64,000 bases of DNA from CALLCD01 sp039196965 (GTDB lineage Bacteria; Pseudomonadota; Alphaproteobacteria; Caulobacterales; Hyphomonadaceae), in contig JBCCUK010000003.1 of the NCBI GenBank assembly GCA_039196965.1, forward strand, positions 1-64,000. The letters run 5' to 3'. The translations under genes were made by a program, and so were the position numbers. Numbering within the stretch: the first letter of the stretch is position 1; the number at the start of each line of letters is the position of its first letter. Shown here in pieces: positions 1 to 9,539 of this stretch. The notes below the pieces were generated by a model, which did no database searches, was not told the DNA's origin, and saw only the letters and a list, made by a program, of their open reading frames with translations.

Positions 1-1
1 C

Positions 2-322
2 GATCATCGTGCCCTCGCCATGAGATTTCTCAAAGAACACCTCGTACCCCGGTTAGAAACCCATAGAAATCTCTTCGGGGAATGGCGCGGCCTTGCCGAC
101 GTCGCGATTTTTCCTTTTGTGCGTCAGTTCGCGAACACTGACAGCGACTCGTGGGCCAGAACTGCGCCGCAATCGCTGCAAGATTGGCTTTCCGCTTATG
201 TGGAGAGTGACCTTTTTACCTTGGCGATGGTCAAAAACGCACCATGGCAGAGCGGAAAGACTGGTGCGGTGTTCCCCGGCTCTTCCTCGGCAGCGGTATC
301 TTCGGCTATTCTGGAAGTATAG
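2..322 (+). CDS. Glutathione S-transferase C-terminal region, 5' partial
   Basis: The reading frame is open from the window edge, so the N-terminal thioredoxin-like half lies outside. The visible part is an all-helical GST C-terminal domain: it contains LADVAIFPFVRQFA, followed by a Trp, then LQDWL and a final helix ending LFTLAMVKNAPW. This ADxxxFPFVRQF pattern is typical of bacterial GSTs. An internal Met lies at position 20 but is probably not the start, because the family needs about 120 more residues upstream. A GST would conjugate or reduce electrophiles with glutathione in the cytoplasm; the substrate cannot be read from this fragment. The stop sits directly on the Shine-Dalgarno of the next gene. 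Confidence 0.8.
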   Translation, partial: DHRALAMRFLKEHLVPRLETHRNLFGEWRGLADVAIFPFVRQFANTDSDSWARTAPQSLQDWLSAYVESDLFTLAMVKNAPWQSGKTGAVFPGSSSAAVSSAILEV

Positions 323-333
323 GAGGATCAGAA

Positions 334-807
334 ATGTTCCGAAGTCTATGCATTGCAGTTTTTGCTATTGGGTGTGCGTCCTGCACTAGCACCGCGACTT
401 TCTTGACGTCCCCCGGATCGACCGTCTCTTTTGAAGAAGATGAGATCGAAATTAGGGCGATCTTGTTGGCCCAGGCAGCGTCTTGGAATCGCGGCGATAT
501 CGAGGCGTTCATGGAAGGGTACTGGCGGTCAGCCGACCTGCGGTTCGCCTCTGGAAACAAGGTTGTAAAGGGCTGGCAATCGACGCTTATGCGCTATCAG
601 GAGCGGTATCCAGACGGTGCCGCTATGGGCAAACTCAGCTTCCGGGATCTGAACGTAGACTTGCTCTCGGAAGATGCTGCGGTCGTGTATGGTGCCTGGG
701 AACTTGAACGCGAGGCGGATATGCCGGGCGGCCTGTTTACGCTTATATTCCGGGACTTTGGAGATGGCTGGGTAATTGTAAGTGACACCACAACCTCTGG
801 AGAATGA
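334..807 (+). CDS. NTF2-like (SnoaL/DUF4440-type) exported protein
   Basis: 157 residues. The start at 334 is chosen because a perfect AGGAGG lies at 321-326; an earlier in-frame ATG at 244 has no such site and would remove the signal sequence. Residues 1-19 form a hydrophobic leader ending in GCASCTS, so it is probably a lipoprotein, although the lipobox is not canonical. The mature part has the NTF2/SnoaL layout: a helix with WNRGDIEAFMEGYW, then WQSTLMRYQERYP, then strands ending WVIVSDTTTS. Proteins of this kind are usually calcium/calmodulin-kinase-II-association-like or DUF4440 domains with no known reaction. The 3' end overlaps the next gene by 26 bases. Confidence 0.75.
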   Translation: MFRSLCIAVFAIGCASCTSTATFLTSPGSTVSFEEDEIEIRAILLAQAASWNRGDIEAFMEGYWRSADLRFASGNKVVKGWQSTLMRYQERYPDGAAMGKLSFRDLNVDLLSEDAAVVYGAWELEREADMPGGLFTLIFRDFGDGWVIVSDTTTSGE

Positions 808-1705
808 AAGTGCTACAGAGCCGGACAAGACGACGACACCGCGAAGGCTGACGTCGCTACAGGCGTTTGTGGAAAAACCGGTTTTCAATCAGACAATTAC
901 CGGTCTGATCTTCTTCAACGCCTTTATCCTCGGCGCGCTCACCTTCACAGAGATTGGCACGGTCTGGCACGACCGGCTGGAAATCGTCGATGAGGTGATC
1001 TTGATCATCTTCGTTGCGGAGATTGTGCTCAAGCTCATCGCCTGGCGGACGGATTTCTTCCGAAATGGCTGGCATGTCTTCGATTTCATCGTGGTGGCGA
1101 TTTCGCTTGTTCCGGCGTCCTCAAGCCTTGCAATCATGCGGGCTTTACGCGTTCTCAGAATATTCAGGCTGCTCCATGTCGTTCCGATGATGCGGCGGAT
1201 TACCGAGGCGCTATTCCGAGCGATTCCCGGCATGAGTGCCATTCTCGCTGTGATTGCCCTGATTATCTATGTGAGTGCTGTTATTGCGACGGACATGTTC
1301 GGCCGCACCGATAATGAGGAGGTCGAGATGCTGTTCGGCAACCTCCATACATCAGCGCTTAGCCTGTTTCAGGTCATGACCATGGATGGTTGGCGCAATG
1401 AAGTTGTCCAGAAGGTCATGGATGACGGCCATCCCTATGCCTGGATTTTCTTCCTGATTTTCATATTTGTCGCGAGTTTTGCGGTTCTGAACCTGTTTAT
1501 CGCCCTGTTTGTTGACGCTTTGCAGGCCGAGCACGACGCAGCTCAGGACGAAATGATGACCGAGCTTGAGGACAAGGCAGAAGACGCCGAAGAGGAGCGC
1601 CAGCAGATGCTGTCTCTTCTGAGATCGCTGCACAAGGAGATCGCCGATCTCCGCCAAGTGGTCGAAGGCGGAAGTGGGGCTGGGGGCGACGAGGATTCCA
1701 AATAA
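782..1705 (+). CDS. Voltage-gated cation channel, six-transmembrane (NaChBac-type)
   Basis: 307 residues, GTG start, with no strong ribosome binding site; the 26-base overlap with the preceding gene suggests translational coupling. Six membrane segments are visible between residues about 38 and 245. S4 carries four arginines at three-residue spacing (R120, R123, R126, R129), the voltage sensor. The pore helix and filter read FQVMTMDGWRN (T200 to N206), where classical bacterial sodium channels have TLESW. The C-terminus (about 250-300) is a charged coiled coil, as expected for tetramer assembly. It acts in the inner membrane as a homotetramer. Aspartate at the key filter position, with Gly after it, resembles filters tuned toward calcium, so sodium selectivity should not be assumed. 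Confidence 0.88.
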   Translation: MTPQPLENESATEPDKTTTPRRLTSLQAFVEKPVFNQTITGLIFFNAFILGALTFTEIGTVWHDRLEIVDEVILIIFVAEIVLKLIAWRTDFFRNGWHVFDFIVVAISLVPASSSLAIMRALRVLRIFRLLHVVPMMRRITEALFRAIPGMSAILAVIALIIYVSAVIATDMFGRTDNEEVEMLFGNLHTSALSLFQVMTMDGWRNEVVQKVMDDGHPYAWIFFLIFIFVASFAVLNLFIALFVDALQAEHDAAQDEMMTELEDKAEDAEEERQQMLSLLRSLHKEIADLRQVVEGGSGAGGDEDSK

Positions 1706-1772
1706 TCGGCAGAATTGCCAGGCTAATGGATTTCGTCCGACAAATGCCTGAATTCCTGTTAGGATTGTACTT

Positions 1773-2477
1773 ATGAAGTTCTGGGAACGCCTCCTCAGTA
1801 TGGGCCGCGGCCTATTCGATATCAGCGATGATGAAACCGAACTGGCGGTCTATAGCGACTGTGCGCCGGATCCGAATGATGTGGGATTCACTGCTGCTGT
1901 GATCGGTCTTGGCGCAAAGCTCGCTAAGGCAGACGGTATGGTTACCGATGATGAGGTGTCTGTCTTTATGAGTATTTTCCAGACGGCTCCTGAAGATGCG
2001 GCGTCTGTCAGGAGGGTGTTCGATCTCGCCCGGCAGACCGTGCGCGGCTATGAGGGCTATGCCCGGAAAATCGGGCGCAAATATCGCAACCGAGCCTGCC
2101 TTTTGGAGAGCGTGCTAGATGGCCTGTTTAGAATCGCTGGTGCTGACGGGGTCATTACGTCGGAAGAACTGGAGTATCTAAACACTGTTTCGGACGCTTT
2201 TGGCTTCTCAGAAACGGATTTCCGGCGAATCAAAGCCAGCCATATGGGGCCTGAACCGAGTGACCCATATGCGATCCTCGGCGTTTCATATGATGCCGAT
2301 TTCGACTCGATTCGTATCGCTTACAGGAAACTGATGGCTGATAATCATCCTGATCGACTTGTCATGCATGGCGCACCGCGTGAATTCGAGGCGGCAGCGC
2401 ATGATAAAGCGGCCGCGATCACCTCTGCCTACGCAAAAATCCGTGTGGAACGAGGTTTGCTCGTAAGACCAGATTGA
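1773..2477 (+). CDS. TerB-DnaJ domain protein (DjlA-like co-chaperone)
   Basis: 234 residues. Residues about 38-155 form a TerB-like helical domain with two acidic loops (KADGMVTDDE and GADGVITSEE). Residues about 164-230 form a J domain with the HPD motif at 192-194, which stimulates the ATPase of a DnaK-type partner. This is the domain order of DjlA, but the N-terminal membrane segment of enterobacterial DjlA is absent, so the protein is probably cytoplasmic. A GGATTG sequence just upstream of 1773 could serve as a weak ribosome binding site. A small membrane protein follows 47 bases downstream on the same strand. Confidence 0.85.
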   Translation: MKFWERLLSMGRGLFDISDDETELAVYSDCAPDPNDVGFTAAVIGLGAKLAKADGMVTDDEVSVFMSIFQTAPEDAASVRRVFDLARQTVRGYEGYARKIGRKYRNRACLLESVLDGLFRIAGADGVITSEELEYLNTVSDAFGFSETDFRRIKASHMGPEPSDPYAILGVSYDADFDSIRIAYRKLMADNHPDRLVMHGAPREFEAAAHDKAAAITSAYAKIRVERGLLVRPD

Positions 2478-2524
2478 CGAATAGGGCATTACCTCCCACA
2501 TTGTTACGTCTGAGAGGATGACAC

Positions 2525-2827
2525 ATGACCGCTAACGGAACTGCTGGACCCGCACCTATATTTCTTTCAAGCGTCGCGACATTCCTTCAACGTGGCTGGC
2601 GCTTGGTTGGTCGGCTACTATTGGGCGGCCTTTTCATTGTTGGTGCAGGTGTGGTTGCGCTGGCGACGGCGCTTTTAGGTCTGCTGATTGCCTGCGCCGC
2701 GCTTGTGTTCCGCTTTACGCGTGGTGGGGAGGCACTCCGTCGGCGCGCGAAGGCAAGCCGGAAATCCGGCGTGGACGATTTCACCCTTGAAGCCCGTCAG
2801 ACCGCTCGAGGCTGGACGGTCGAATAG
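2525..2827 (+). CDS. Small membrane protein of unknown function
   Basis: 100 residues, ATG start with GAGAGGATGACAC just upstream as a ribosome binding site. A long hydrophobic stretch (about residues 28-63) could be one long or two short membrane segments. It is followed by a strongly basic tail (RRRAKASRKS), so the C-terminus should face the cytoplasm. I do not recognise the family. It follows the TerB-DnaJ gene and precedes a DMT exporter on the same strand, but nothing in it indicates its role. Confidence 0.6.
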   Translation: MTANGTAGPAPIFLSSVATFLQRGWRLVGRLLLGGLFIVGAGVVALATALLGLLIACAALVFRFTRGGEALRRRAKASRKSGVDDFTLEARQTARGWTVE

Positions 2828-2936
2828 ATCCTTTTTCTATCCTTTAGGCAGTTATAGCTGGTCGCTGGTGCGACTGGTAAAATTCATTATCAAAAATAGC
2901 GATACCACCGCGTGCAAATTCGGGTAAGCCGTCTTT

Positions 2937-3839
2937 ATGGGATTTAGAGACTTCGCACTTCTGTTCGCTGTTTGCTTCGTTTGGGGCTTGAATATCGTTA
3001 TCACTCGGTGGGTCGTGGCCGATGCTGCTGTGCCGCCCATTTTTTTTGCGGCGATCCGGTTTCTGCTGGTTGGCGTCCTTCTCATCCCGTTTCTGAGACC
3101 CACTCCGAAGGATATCAGAACCCTGTTTCTGATTTCGTTTTTCATCGGATCAGGACATTTTGCACTGCTCTTCGTAGGCCTTGCCAATGCTGAGGCCAGC
3201 GCGGCGTCGGTGGTCGGGCAGTTGGGGGTCCCGTTCTCAACCCTGATGAGCATGGCATTCCTCGGCGAAACAGTCGGTTGGCGGCGCGGCCTTGGGATCA
3301 TGCTCGCCTTTGCAGGGGTGACCTTGATCGCAGTGGATCCGGGAAGCTTTCAGGTCTCCGCCGGGCTGCTCTACATCGTCGTATCGGCTTTTATCGGGTC
3401 AGTCGGTGGCATCCTCATGAAGCGTATGCAGCCGATCCCGGCACTACAGCTTCAGGCCTGGATCGGCATGTTTTCCTTCGCGCCGCTTTTCGCGCTCTCG
3501 GCAGTGGTCGAGGCGGGACAGTGGCAGGCTTATGCTTCGGGTGGGATTCCGGTTTTCATCGCCACGGCTTTTGCTGTGGTCGGCGTTTCGATCTTCGGCC
3601 ATGGAGGCTTTTACGCTCTTATCAAGCGTTACGATATCTCACTCTTGTCGCCGCTCACATTGATGACGCCGATATGGGGCGTGGTGCTAAGTATTATCCT
3701 CCTGAACGAAGCGCTGACACTGCAATTGGCGCTGGGCGCGACCATCTCACTCGGTGGGGTTTTCGTGATCGCCAGCCGCCCGAACACGAGACTTCCGGAG
3801 GCGGCGCTCGGCAAGAAGCTTGGCAGCGGTACATCATGA
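2937..3839 (+). CDS. EamA-domain (DMT superfamily) transporter
   Basis: 300 residues with ten predicted membrane segments arranged as two EamA repeats. The first begins CFVWGLNIVITRWVV, the usual start of the family; the second contains the typical ending PIWGVVLSIILLNEAL. Members export amino acids, nucleosides or other metabolites across the inner membrane, but substrate cannot be inferred from sequence alone. The stop overlaps the start of the amidase gene by ATGA, so the two are probably translated from one message. Confidence 0.9.
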   Translation: MGFRDFALLFAVCFVWGLNIVITRWVVADAAVPPIFFAAIRFLLVGVLLIPFLRPTPKDIRTLFLISFFIGSGHFALLFVGLANAEASAASVVGQLGVPFSTLMSMAFLGETVGWRRGLGIMLAFAGVTLIAVDPGSFQVSAGLLYIVVSAFIGSVGGILMKRMQPIPALQLQAWIGMFSFAPLFALSAVVEAGQWQAYASGGIPVFIATAFAVVGVSIFGHGGFYALIKRYDISLLSPLTLMTPIWGVVLSIILLNEALTLQLALGATISLGGVFVIASRPNTRLPEAALGKKLGSGTS

Positions 3840-4597
3840 TTGTTGAACGGATCGCCAGCCCCAACTGGAACGACCGTAAAACCGGCATTGATATGCTTAT
3901 GCTCCATTATACCGGCATGGAAACCGGAGAGGCGGCGCTGGATCGGTTACGCGATCCCGATGCCGCCGTCTCTGCTCATTACATGGTCTGGGATGATGGC
4001 CGTATTACCCAGCTTGTCGATGAAGACAAAAGAGCGTGGCATGCCGGTGTGGGAACCTGGCAGGGGGACCACGATCTCAACTCCCACTCCATTGGCATAG
4101 AGATCGTGAATGGTGGGCACAATGTGCCGCTTGCCGACGGGACATTGCCGCCATATCCCGATGTGCAGACCACCGCATTGATGACCTTGGCCGTGGATAT
4201 TGTAGAGCGGCACGCCATTCCCCAAAGCCGGATTGTTGGACATTCGGACGTCGCCCCGGGGCGGAAAATAGATCCCGGAGAGCACTTTCCCTGGGCGATG
4301 CTAGCTGACAAAGGTCTCGGCATCTGGCCGGATCGTCCGACCGGAGGTGAGATGATGGGGGCAGGATTGGGTGTCCGTGATTCCGGAGCATCGGTTGAAC
4401 GGTTACAGGCGGCTCTCCAGCGTATCGGCTATGGAGTTGAAATCACGGCGTTCTTTGATGCTCAAACCTCGTTGGCCGTGGAAGCGTTTCAACGCCGGTG
4501 GCAACCGGAACGTGTCACCGGTGAAGCCGGTTGGCTGACGATTGCCTTGATTGATGCTGTGGCGACACAGGCCGGCAATAAAAAAGCACCTGATTGA
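3836..4597 (+). CDS. amiD: N-acetylmuramoyl-L-alanine amidase (AmiD type)
   Basis: 253 residues from the ATG at 3836, which overlaps the preceding stop; the frame is open further upstream, but that stretch is antisense-like filler over the transporter gene. The amidase_2 domain spans about residues 5-165. Zinc ligands are visible as H24 (LHYTG), H136 (GHSDVAPG) and D146 (KIDPGEHFPW). Residues about 180-245 match a peptidoglycan-binding PG_binding_1 domain (RLQAALQRIGYGV, AVEAFQRRWQP). It cleaves the amide between MurNAc and L-Ala in peptidoglycan or its fragments. No signal peptide is visible, so this may be a cytoplasmic recycling amidase (AmpD-like) rather than an exported one. Confidence 0.88.
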   Translation: MIVERIASPNWNDRKTGIDMLMLHYTGMETGEAALDRLRDPDAAVSAHYMVWDDGRITQLVDEDKRAWHAGVGTWQGDHDLNSHSIGIEIVNGGHNVPLADGTLPPYPDVQTTALMTLAVDIVERHAIPQSRIVGHSDVAPGRKIDPGEHFPWAMLADKGLGIWPDRPTGGEMMGAGLGVRDSGASVERLQAALQRIGYGVEITAFFDAQTSLAVEAFQRRWQPERVTGEAGWLTIALIDAVATQAGNKKAPD

Positions 4598-4636
4598 GAT
4601 ATTTCCTCTGGCGGGCAGGCGCTTCTCATAATATCC

Positions 4637-4669
4637 CGACAGTCGGTTAGGGAAGTTGGAAACCTGTCG
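4637..4669 (+). promoter_or_regulatory. Possible structured leader ahead of the PiT-like gene
   Basis: CGACA (4637-4641) pairs with TGTCG (4665-4669), and GGTT (4645-4648) with AACC (4661-4664), leaving a purine-rich 12-base loop. It lies between the amidase stop and a small overlapping reading frame. I do not recognise a riboswitch class. No T-run follows, so it is not a terminator on the plus strand. Confidence 0.25.
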
Positions 4670-4685
4670 CAAAAGAGTAGTATTT

Positions 4686-4787
4686 ATGGGCATTTTTGGT
4701 GATCTGCTCCAGCCGCGTTTTGCGTCAACTTACCGTCTTGAAGGGCTAGTGTTTCCAGTTTCTGATCGGCGAACCGGAGGGGTCTGA
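4686..4787 (+). CDS. Possible 33-residue leader peptide coupled to the next gene
   Basis: A 33-codon frame starts ATGGGCATTTTTGG and ends with a TGA that overlaps the start codon of the PiT-like gene (TGATG, 4785-4789). The ribosome binding site of that gene (GGAGGGG, 4776-4782) lies inside this frame, so translation of the small frame could control initiation downstream. Its own ribosome binding site is weak (AAGAG). The peptide has no recognisable domain. It may be chance. Confidence 0.3.
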   Translation: MGIFGDLLQPRFASTYRLEGLVFPVSDRRTGGV

Positions 4788-5800
4788 TGGAACTCGGTGG
4801 ATATGAAGTTTTCGCGCTGATCGGCTTCCTGTTTGCCGCTTACTCCGTGGTTGCAAATGATTCCATTCAAACCCTCGGGACCTTTCTCGCCTCGAACGCG
4901 AAACGCCCTTGGTGGGTGCTGTGGATTTACGCATCAGGAATTCTCGTGGCGGCGCTCGCCCACGCCTATTTCCTTCAGGATGGAGACATTGCTGACGGCA
5001 AGCTGAATTTCATTCCTTATCCGGAGGACGGCATTCAGTGGTGGCATGCTCTGCCGCCATTGGCGCTTTTGTTCATGACCCGGTTTTCCATCCCGGTATC
5101 CACCACCTTCCTTGTGCTCACAATCTTTGCTCTGACAGGTGGCGAGAATACCGAAGGCGTTATGGAGAGTATGCTGATCAAGTCAGCGCTCGGCTATGTT
5201 GTTGCCTTCGGGGCGGCTGGCGTCATCTATGTCGCCATATCGCGGGCGTTCGAACGCTGGGTATCAAACACAAGGGACACCGAGCCGCCATTTTACTGGG
5301 TGGTGTTCCAGTGGGCGACTACGGCTTTTCTCTGGTGGACATGGCTGAAGCAGGACTTTGCCAACATCTTTGTGTTCTTGCCTCGCACCCAGGGAACTGT
5401 GGGCGAGACAGCTCTGTTCGATCCAGTTACGATTATCGGCGGTGGGATCGTGCTTGTTGCCATGCAGGCCTACATTTTCGCGACCCGCGGCGGTCAGATC
5501 CAGAGGATTGTTTTGTCGAAAACAAACACGACGGACATCCGTGCAGCGACGCTGATTGACCTGCTCTACGCGATCATTCTCTATATCTTCAAAGAGCAGA
5601 GCAATATTCCTATGAGCACGACGTGGGTATTCCTCGGCGTGATTGCCGGACGGGAACTTGCCATTTCCTATGTAGCAAGTCTCAGAGCTCGCGGCGAAGC
5701 CATGATCGACGTCGCATGGGATGCCGGGCGTGCCCTGATCGGGCTTATCGTCAGTGTTATTCTTGCGGTCAGCATGCCCTGGCTTGCTACACAGCTCTAG
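4787..5800 (+). CDS. PiT-like (inorganic phosphate transporter-related) membrane protein
   Basis: 337 residues with about nine to ten membrane segments. It carries echoes of the PiT family signature: VANDSIQTLGT at residues 22-32 where PiT proteins have GANDxANxxGT, and the paired repeats PVSTT (103-107) and PMSTT (275-279) that correspond to PiT PxSTT motifs in the two halves. The inverted-repeat topology is therefore retained. The first motif has Val in place of Gly and only one of the two halves keeps the Asn-Asp pair clearly, so substrate may differ from phosphate. A GGAGG at 4776-4780 supports the start. RNase P RNA begins 34 bases after its stop. Confidence 0.6.
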   Translation: MELGGYEVFALIGFLFAAYSVVANDSIQTLGTFLASNAKRPWWVLWIYASGILVAALAHAYFLQDGDIADGKLNFIPYPEDGIQWWHALPPLALLFMTRFSIPVSTTFLVLTIFALTGGENTEGVMESMLIKSALGYVVAFGAAGVIYVAISRAFERWVSNTRDTEPPFYWVVFQWATTAFLWWTWLKQDFANIFVFLPRTQGTVGETALFDPVTIIGGGIVLVAMQAYIFATRGGQIQRIVLSKTNTTDIRAATLIDLLYAIILYIFKEQSNIPMSTTWVFLGVIAGRELAISYVASLRARGEAMIDVAWDAGRALIGLIVSVILAVSMPWLATQL

Positions 5801-5834
5801 AAAAACTGCTCACAAGACGCTATCTCGCAGGTCT

Positions 5835-6208
<374 letters not shown>

Positions 6209-6209
<1 letters not shown>

Positions 6210-8449
6210 TAATTATCTTGTTTATCGAAACCGTCGATCTCGAATCTGGTCCGCAGCATTTGCATATCGCCATAGTGAACCGGCAACGCCCAGTCGGGTC
6301 GTGCGTCCTTCAGGAAGTCAGCCGATGGGGGGAGGCCAAAGGTATAGCTGTCGATGCTAAAGCCCGGCAGTTCGGTTTCGGCAGGGAATGTCAGCTCAAG
6401 CGTAATGCCACGGCAGGAACGTCCGAAGCAGCTGACATTCCTCAGATCAATGCCTTCAAGGTCGAGATCATGCCCATTGATGCGGGCGGCGGTCGGAACG
6501 GCGTCGATCGACCAGGTAAGAGCTGTATAGTCAGCGTCTGGTGCCGCTATCTGTACCGCTAATTGCCTCGTCTCAGCTGTCGTTTCGTCGCCCAGCAGGG
6601 CGGCTGTAAGAGCTTTCTCGATTTCCGGACCTGGCGTCACAAAATACGGTCGGCTCGAGCCCGCAAGGGAACTCCGCTCGAAATCAGCGATGGTCGCGAC
6701 TTCCTTTGGTAGTGGTTCGTTTGCCGGTAATGTCCAAACTGGTCCGCGCTCACTATTTTCATCCTGTACATGGACAATGTTGAAGCCGCGTGGAGCCTCT
6801 GCGGTGTAGGCGGGGACAATCAGGCTGGCGATGAAAAACCCGCTGAGCAGCAGGGCTGGGGAGCCGAGCAGCGCGGAACTGTTTACGTTCGCGTCTTCGG
6901 GCCAGACCGCCGGGAGCGCAACGATCAATAAAAATCCGATAATGATGGAAAACGGCGCTGCGTTCTCAATTAGCAATCCTGTCTCGCCGAGGGCCGTTGT
7001 CGGGAAGGCTATCGCGGCAAAGAGCAGAACGCCCAGAAATGCAATGATCTCCCCGGCTCTTTGTCGTTGGATCAAAAACAGAATTGAGGCGATCCCGAAA
7101 GTTATGGCTGTCAGGGCGAAAAGGCTCGCCGATCCTTTGACGAAAACAAACGCAATCAGAGCGAGAGCGCTGAACCAGAACCAGCCACCACCATAGAGAG
7201 CGGCCTTTGGAACGTTCTTGGCGATCAGCAAATAGGAGGCGAGGCAGCTGAGCGCCATCGCTGAAGCGTGGGTGCCGCGCAGTGCCATTGGGTAGGCCGA
7301 GCCGAAAAGTTGTTCCGAGCGGATGGCACCAATCAGCATTGTGACTGCGGTGGCCAGGATCAGGCCCGCCATGATGGCAAGCACGGGTGTTGCGACAGCG
7401 CGTATGATTTTGCCTCGTCCATGTCGGCGTACGGTGAGGGCCAGTGAGAGAATTGCGCCGATGACAAGAAATACGCCTCCGAGCCAAACCGGCAAGACGA
7501 GCAGAACGCGGCCGAACAGATCAGCATAAAGCAGCTGATCTTCTGGTCCCGTTTCAGTCTGATCAAGATAGGCTGCCGTTATCGAGAACGCGTTCGCTCC
7601 GATGTTGAAGAGCGCTCTTTTGTCCATATTGGCGAGATTGTCCCCCGGCGTATGGTAGAACTCCACACCTTCGGCATAGGCGAGGTTAGCCGCGTCGATT
7701 TGAAGAGACAGGAACTCTGTCATGTCTGTATCGTTCGGCATCAACTCGTAAATATCCGTATTAAGGGAATTCGAAATGGGTAGGCGGGTTTCGCTGATCA
7801 GTGCGGCAATGTCCCGTTCGTTGGGATGGCTGGTCTGAATGAGTGAGGACAGGCCACGAACTCCGCGCGCCTCCAGGTTCACCACCGCTCCGATCTGGTT
7901 GGCGAGGGGGTCTGTGCGGGCAAACATGTGCGCGCCCATCAGGCCGGCTTCCTCGCCGTCGGTGATCAGCACAAGCAGGGGCCGGGTGAGTTCCCGGTCT
8001 TTGAGGATCGCCGCGATTTCGAGGCTGGAGGCATAACCTGCACCATCGTCAGATGCCCCGGGTCCGGCTGGCACGCTGTCGTGGTGAGACGCGATCATAA
8101 CCGCGTTAGGCCCCGGTTCGGTGACCCAGAAACCGACATTCTGAAGGCGCATGCAGCGGGCCTGGCGTCGCAGAGTGCGGCAGTGAAAGTTATCACGGAC
8201 GAAAGGCTCGAAACCCAGAGCTTCGATTTCCGTTATCAGTCGCGCAAGTACGGCGTCGTTTGCATCGCTGTCCACCGGGTGCGGCGTCTCATCCCCGAGG
8301 ATGCGCTCCAGACGCGCAAGTGCGCGATCCGTGTCGAAGGGGTGATCGGGATCAACGGCCGGAGCTTGCGCGGAGACGCCCCTGAAAAGGTAGGCAAAGA
8401 TCAGGAGAAGGGTCAGTCCTGCAAGTTTAAGCGTTGAGTTATTGATCAT
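6209..8449 (-). CDS. M28-family metallopeptidase with multi-pass membrane domain
   Basis: 746 residues from the ATG at 8449, chosen because GGAG lies four bases upstream; an ATG at 8464 lacks one. Residues about 7-28 form a signal anchor. The peptidase domain (about 45-310) shows the M28 zinc pattern: IASHHDSVPAGPGASDDGAG, then LITDGEEAGLMG with the catalytic Glu pair, then a later His in VEFYHTPGD. Residues about 320-560 hold eight or nine membrane segments, and a soluble C-terminal domain follows. This is the layout of Fxna/ERMP1-like membrane aminopeptidases, with the active site on the periplasmic side. The substrate is unknown. The stop codon abuts the end of RNase P RNA. Confidence 0.85.
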
Positions 8450-8508
8450 GATACTCCGCCCCATAACAGTTTGACGGCCAATTTGCTGGCCGGGAAGCGG
8501 AAGTCAAT

Positions 8509-9537
8509 TCAGGCTGTTGCCAGCGCGCTTGCAAGCGCCTCGATCTCTTCGTTGGTCGTCGACCATGCGCAAACAAACCGGTAGCAGTTACCGGGCCAAG
8601 GATAGAATTTTGCGCCCGAAGTTTCGAGCTTTTGGGCAACATGATCGGGTAGCGAAACAAAGACTTCATTGCCTTCAACTGGATACCTCAAGGATGTCCC
8701 GGGGAGTGCGGTCAGGACGTCTGCAAGGCGGGTCGCTTGTGTATTCGCCCTTGCTGACAGATCAAGCCAGAGACCATCGGTTAAAAGTGCTTCTGCTTGT
8801 GCCGCGAGATAGCGCATTTTCGGTGGCATGTGTCCTGACCGTTTGGCGCGAGCGTGCAGCTCTGCCAGTTTTGCGCGGATGTCTCCGAATAGAAGAATAA
8901 TCTCGCAGCCCATGGCACCGGTCTTTGTGAGGCCAAGGGTGAGGACATCAACACCTGCTTTCCAGCTCATCTCCGCAGGGTTCGCTCCTGTGGAGGCGAG
9001 CGCATTGCCGAGGCGGGCACCGTCGAGGTGAACTGAGAGATCACGTGCATGGGAAAGATCCGTGTAGTGATCAATTTGCTCGACGGAATAGGTTGCTCCG
9101 CTTTCGGTGAGATTGGTAAGGGAGAGGACGTGGGGCGGCGTTTCGTGGACAAAGTCCCGTTGAATGCCCGCAAGCGCGTCTTTCAGCGCTGTTTCGTCGA
9201 TCCGGGCAGCCTCGCCAGGCAACAAAGAGAGCTTCCCACCGCCGGTAAAGAACTCTGGCGCACCGCGCTCGTCCCGTTCGATATGTGCCTCTTCATGGCA
9301 GAGAATTGATCCCGTAGGCGGACAGACAAGGGACAGTGCGAGAGCGTTGGAAGCCGTGCCGCTGGCGCAGATCAAGAAGTCAAAATCATCCGTTTCGAAC
9401 GTATCTGCCAGAAGAGTGCGTACCCGGGCGGTGACACTGTCATTGCCATAGGAGCCTTCCATACCCGAATTTACACGGCTAAGGGCATCAATGACCGAGG
9501 GGTGCGCGGGGGCGGATGTGTCAGAAGAGAAATCCAT
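8509..9537 (-). CDS. Low-specificity L-threonine aldolase-family PLP enzyme
   Basis: 342 residues from the ATG at 9537; an upstream frame extension runs into the preceding gene. It is a fold-type I PLP enzyme of the beta-eliminating lyase/threonine aldolase family. Visible marks are GMEGSYGNDSV at the start, HEEAHIERDERGAPE, VHLDGARLGNAL with the PLP-binding Asp172, and the Schiff-base Lys205 in LTLGLTKTGAMG. Expected reaction: L-threonine or L-allo-threonine to glycine plus acetaldehyde. The start is two bases after the stop of the SDR gene, so these are co-transcribed with the antiporter gene further upstream. Confidence 0.88.
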   Translation of the reverse strand: MDFSSDTSAPAHPSVIDALSRVNSGMEGSYGNDSVTARVRTLLADTFETDDFDFLICASGTASNALALSLVCPPTGSILCHEEAHIERDERGAPEFFTGGGKLSLLPGEAARIDETALKDALAGIQRDFVHETPPHVLSLTNLTESGATYSVEQIDHYTDLSHARDLSVHLDGARLGNALASTGANPAEMSWKAGVDVLTLGLTKTGAMGCEIILLFGDIRAKLAELHARAKRSGHMPPKMRYLAAQAEALLTDGLWLDLSARANTQATRLADVLTALPGTSLRYPVEGNEVFVSLPDHVAQKLETSGAKFYPWPGNCYRFVCAWSTTNEEIEALASALATA

Positions 9538-9539
9538 TC

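Noticed and set aside
3278..3835. Upstream extension of the amidase frame
   Set aside because: It lies entirely inside the DMT transporter gene in another frame; the ATGA overlap at 3836 is the natural start.
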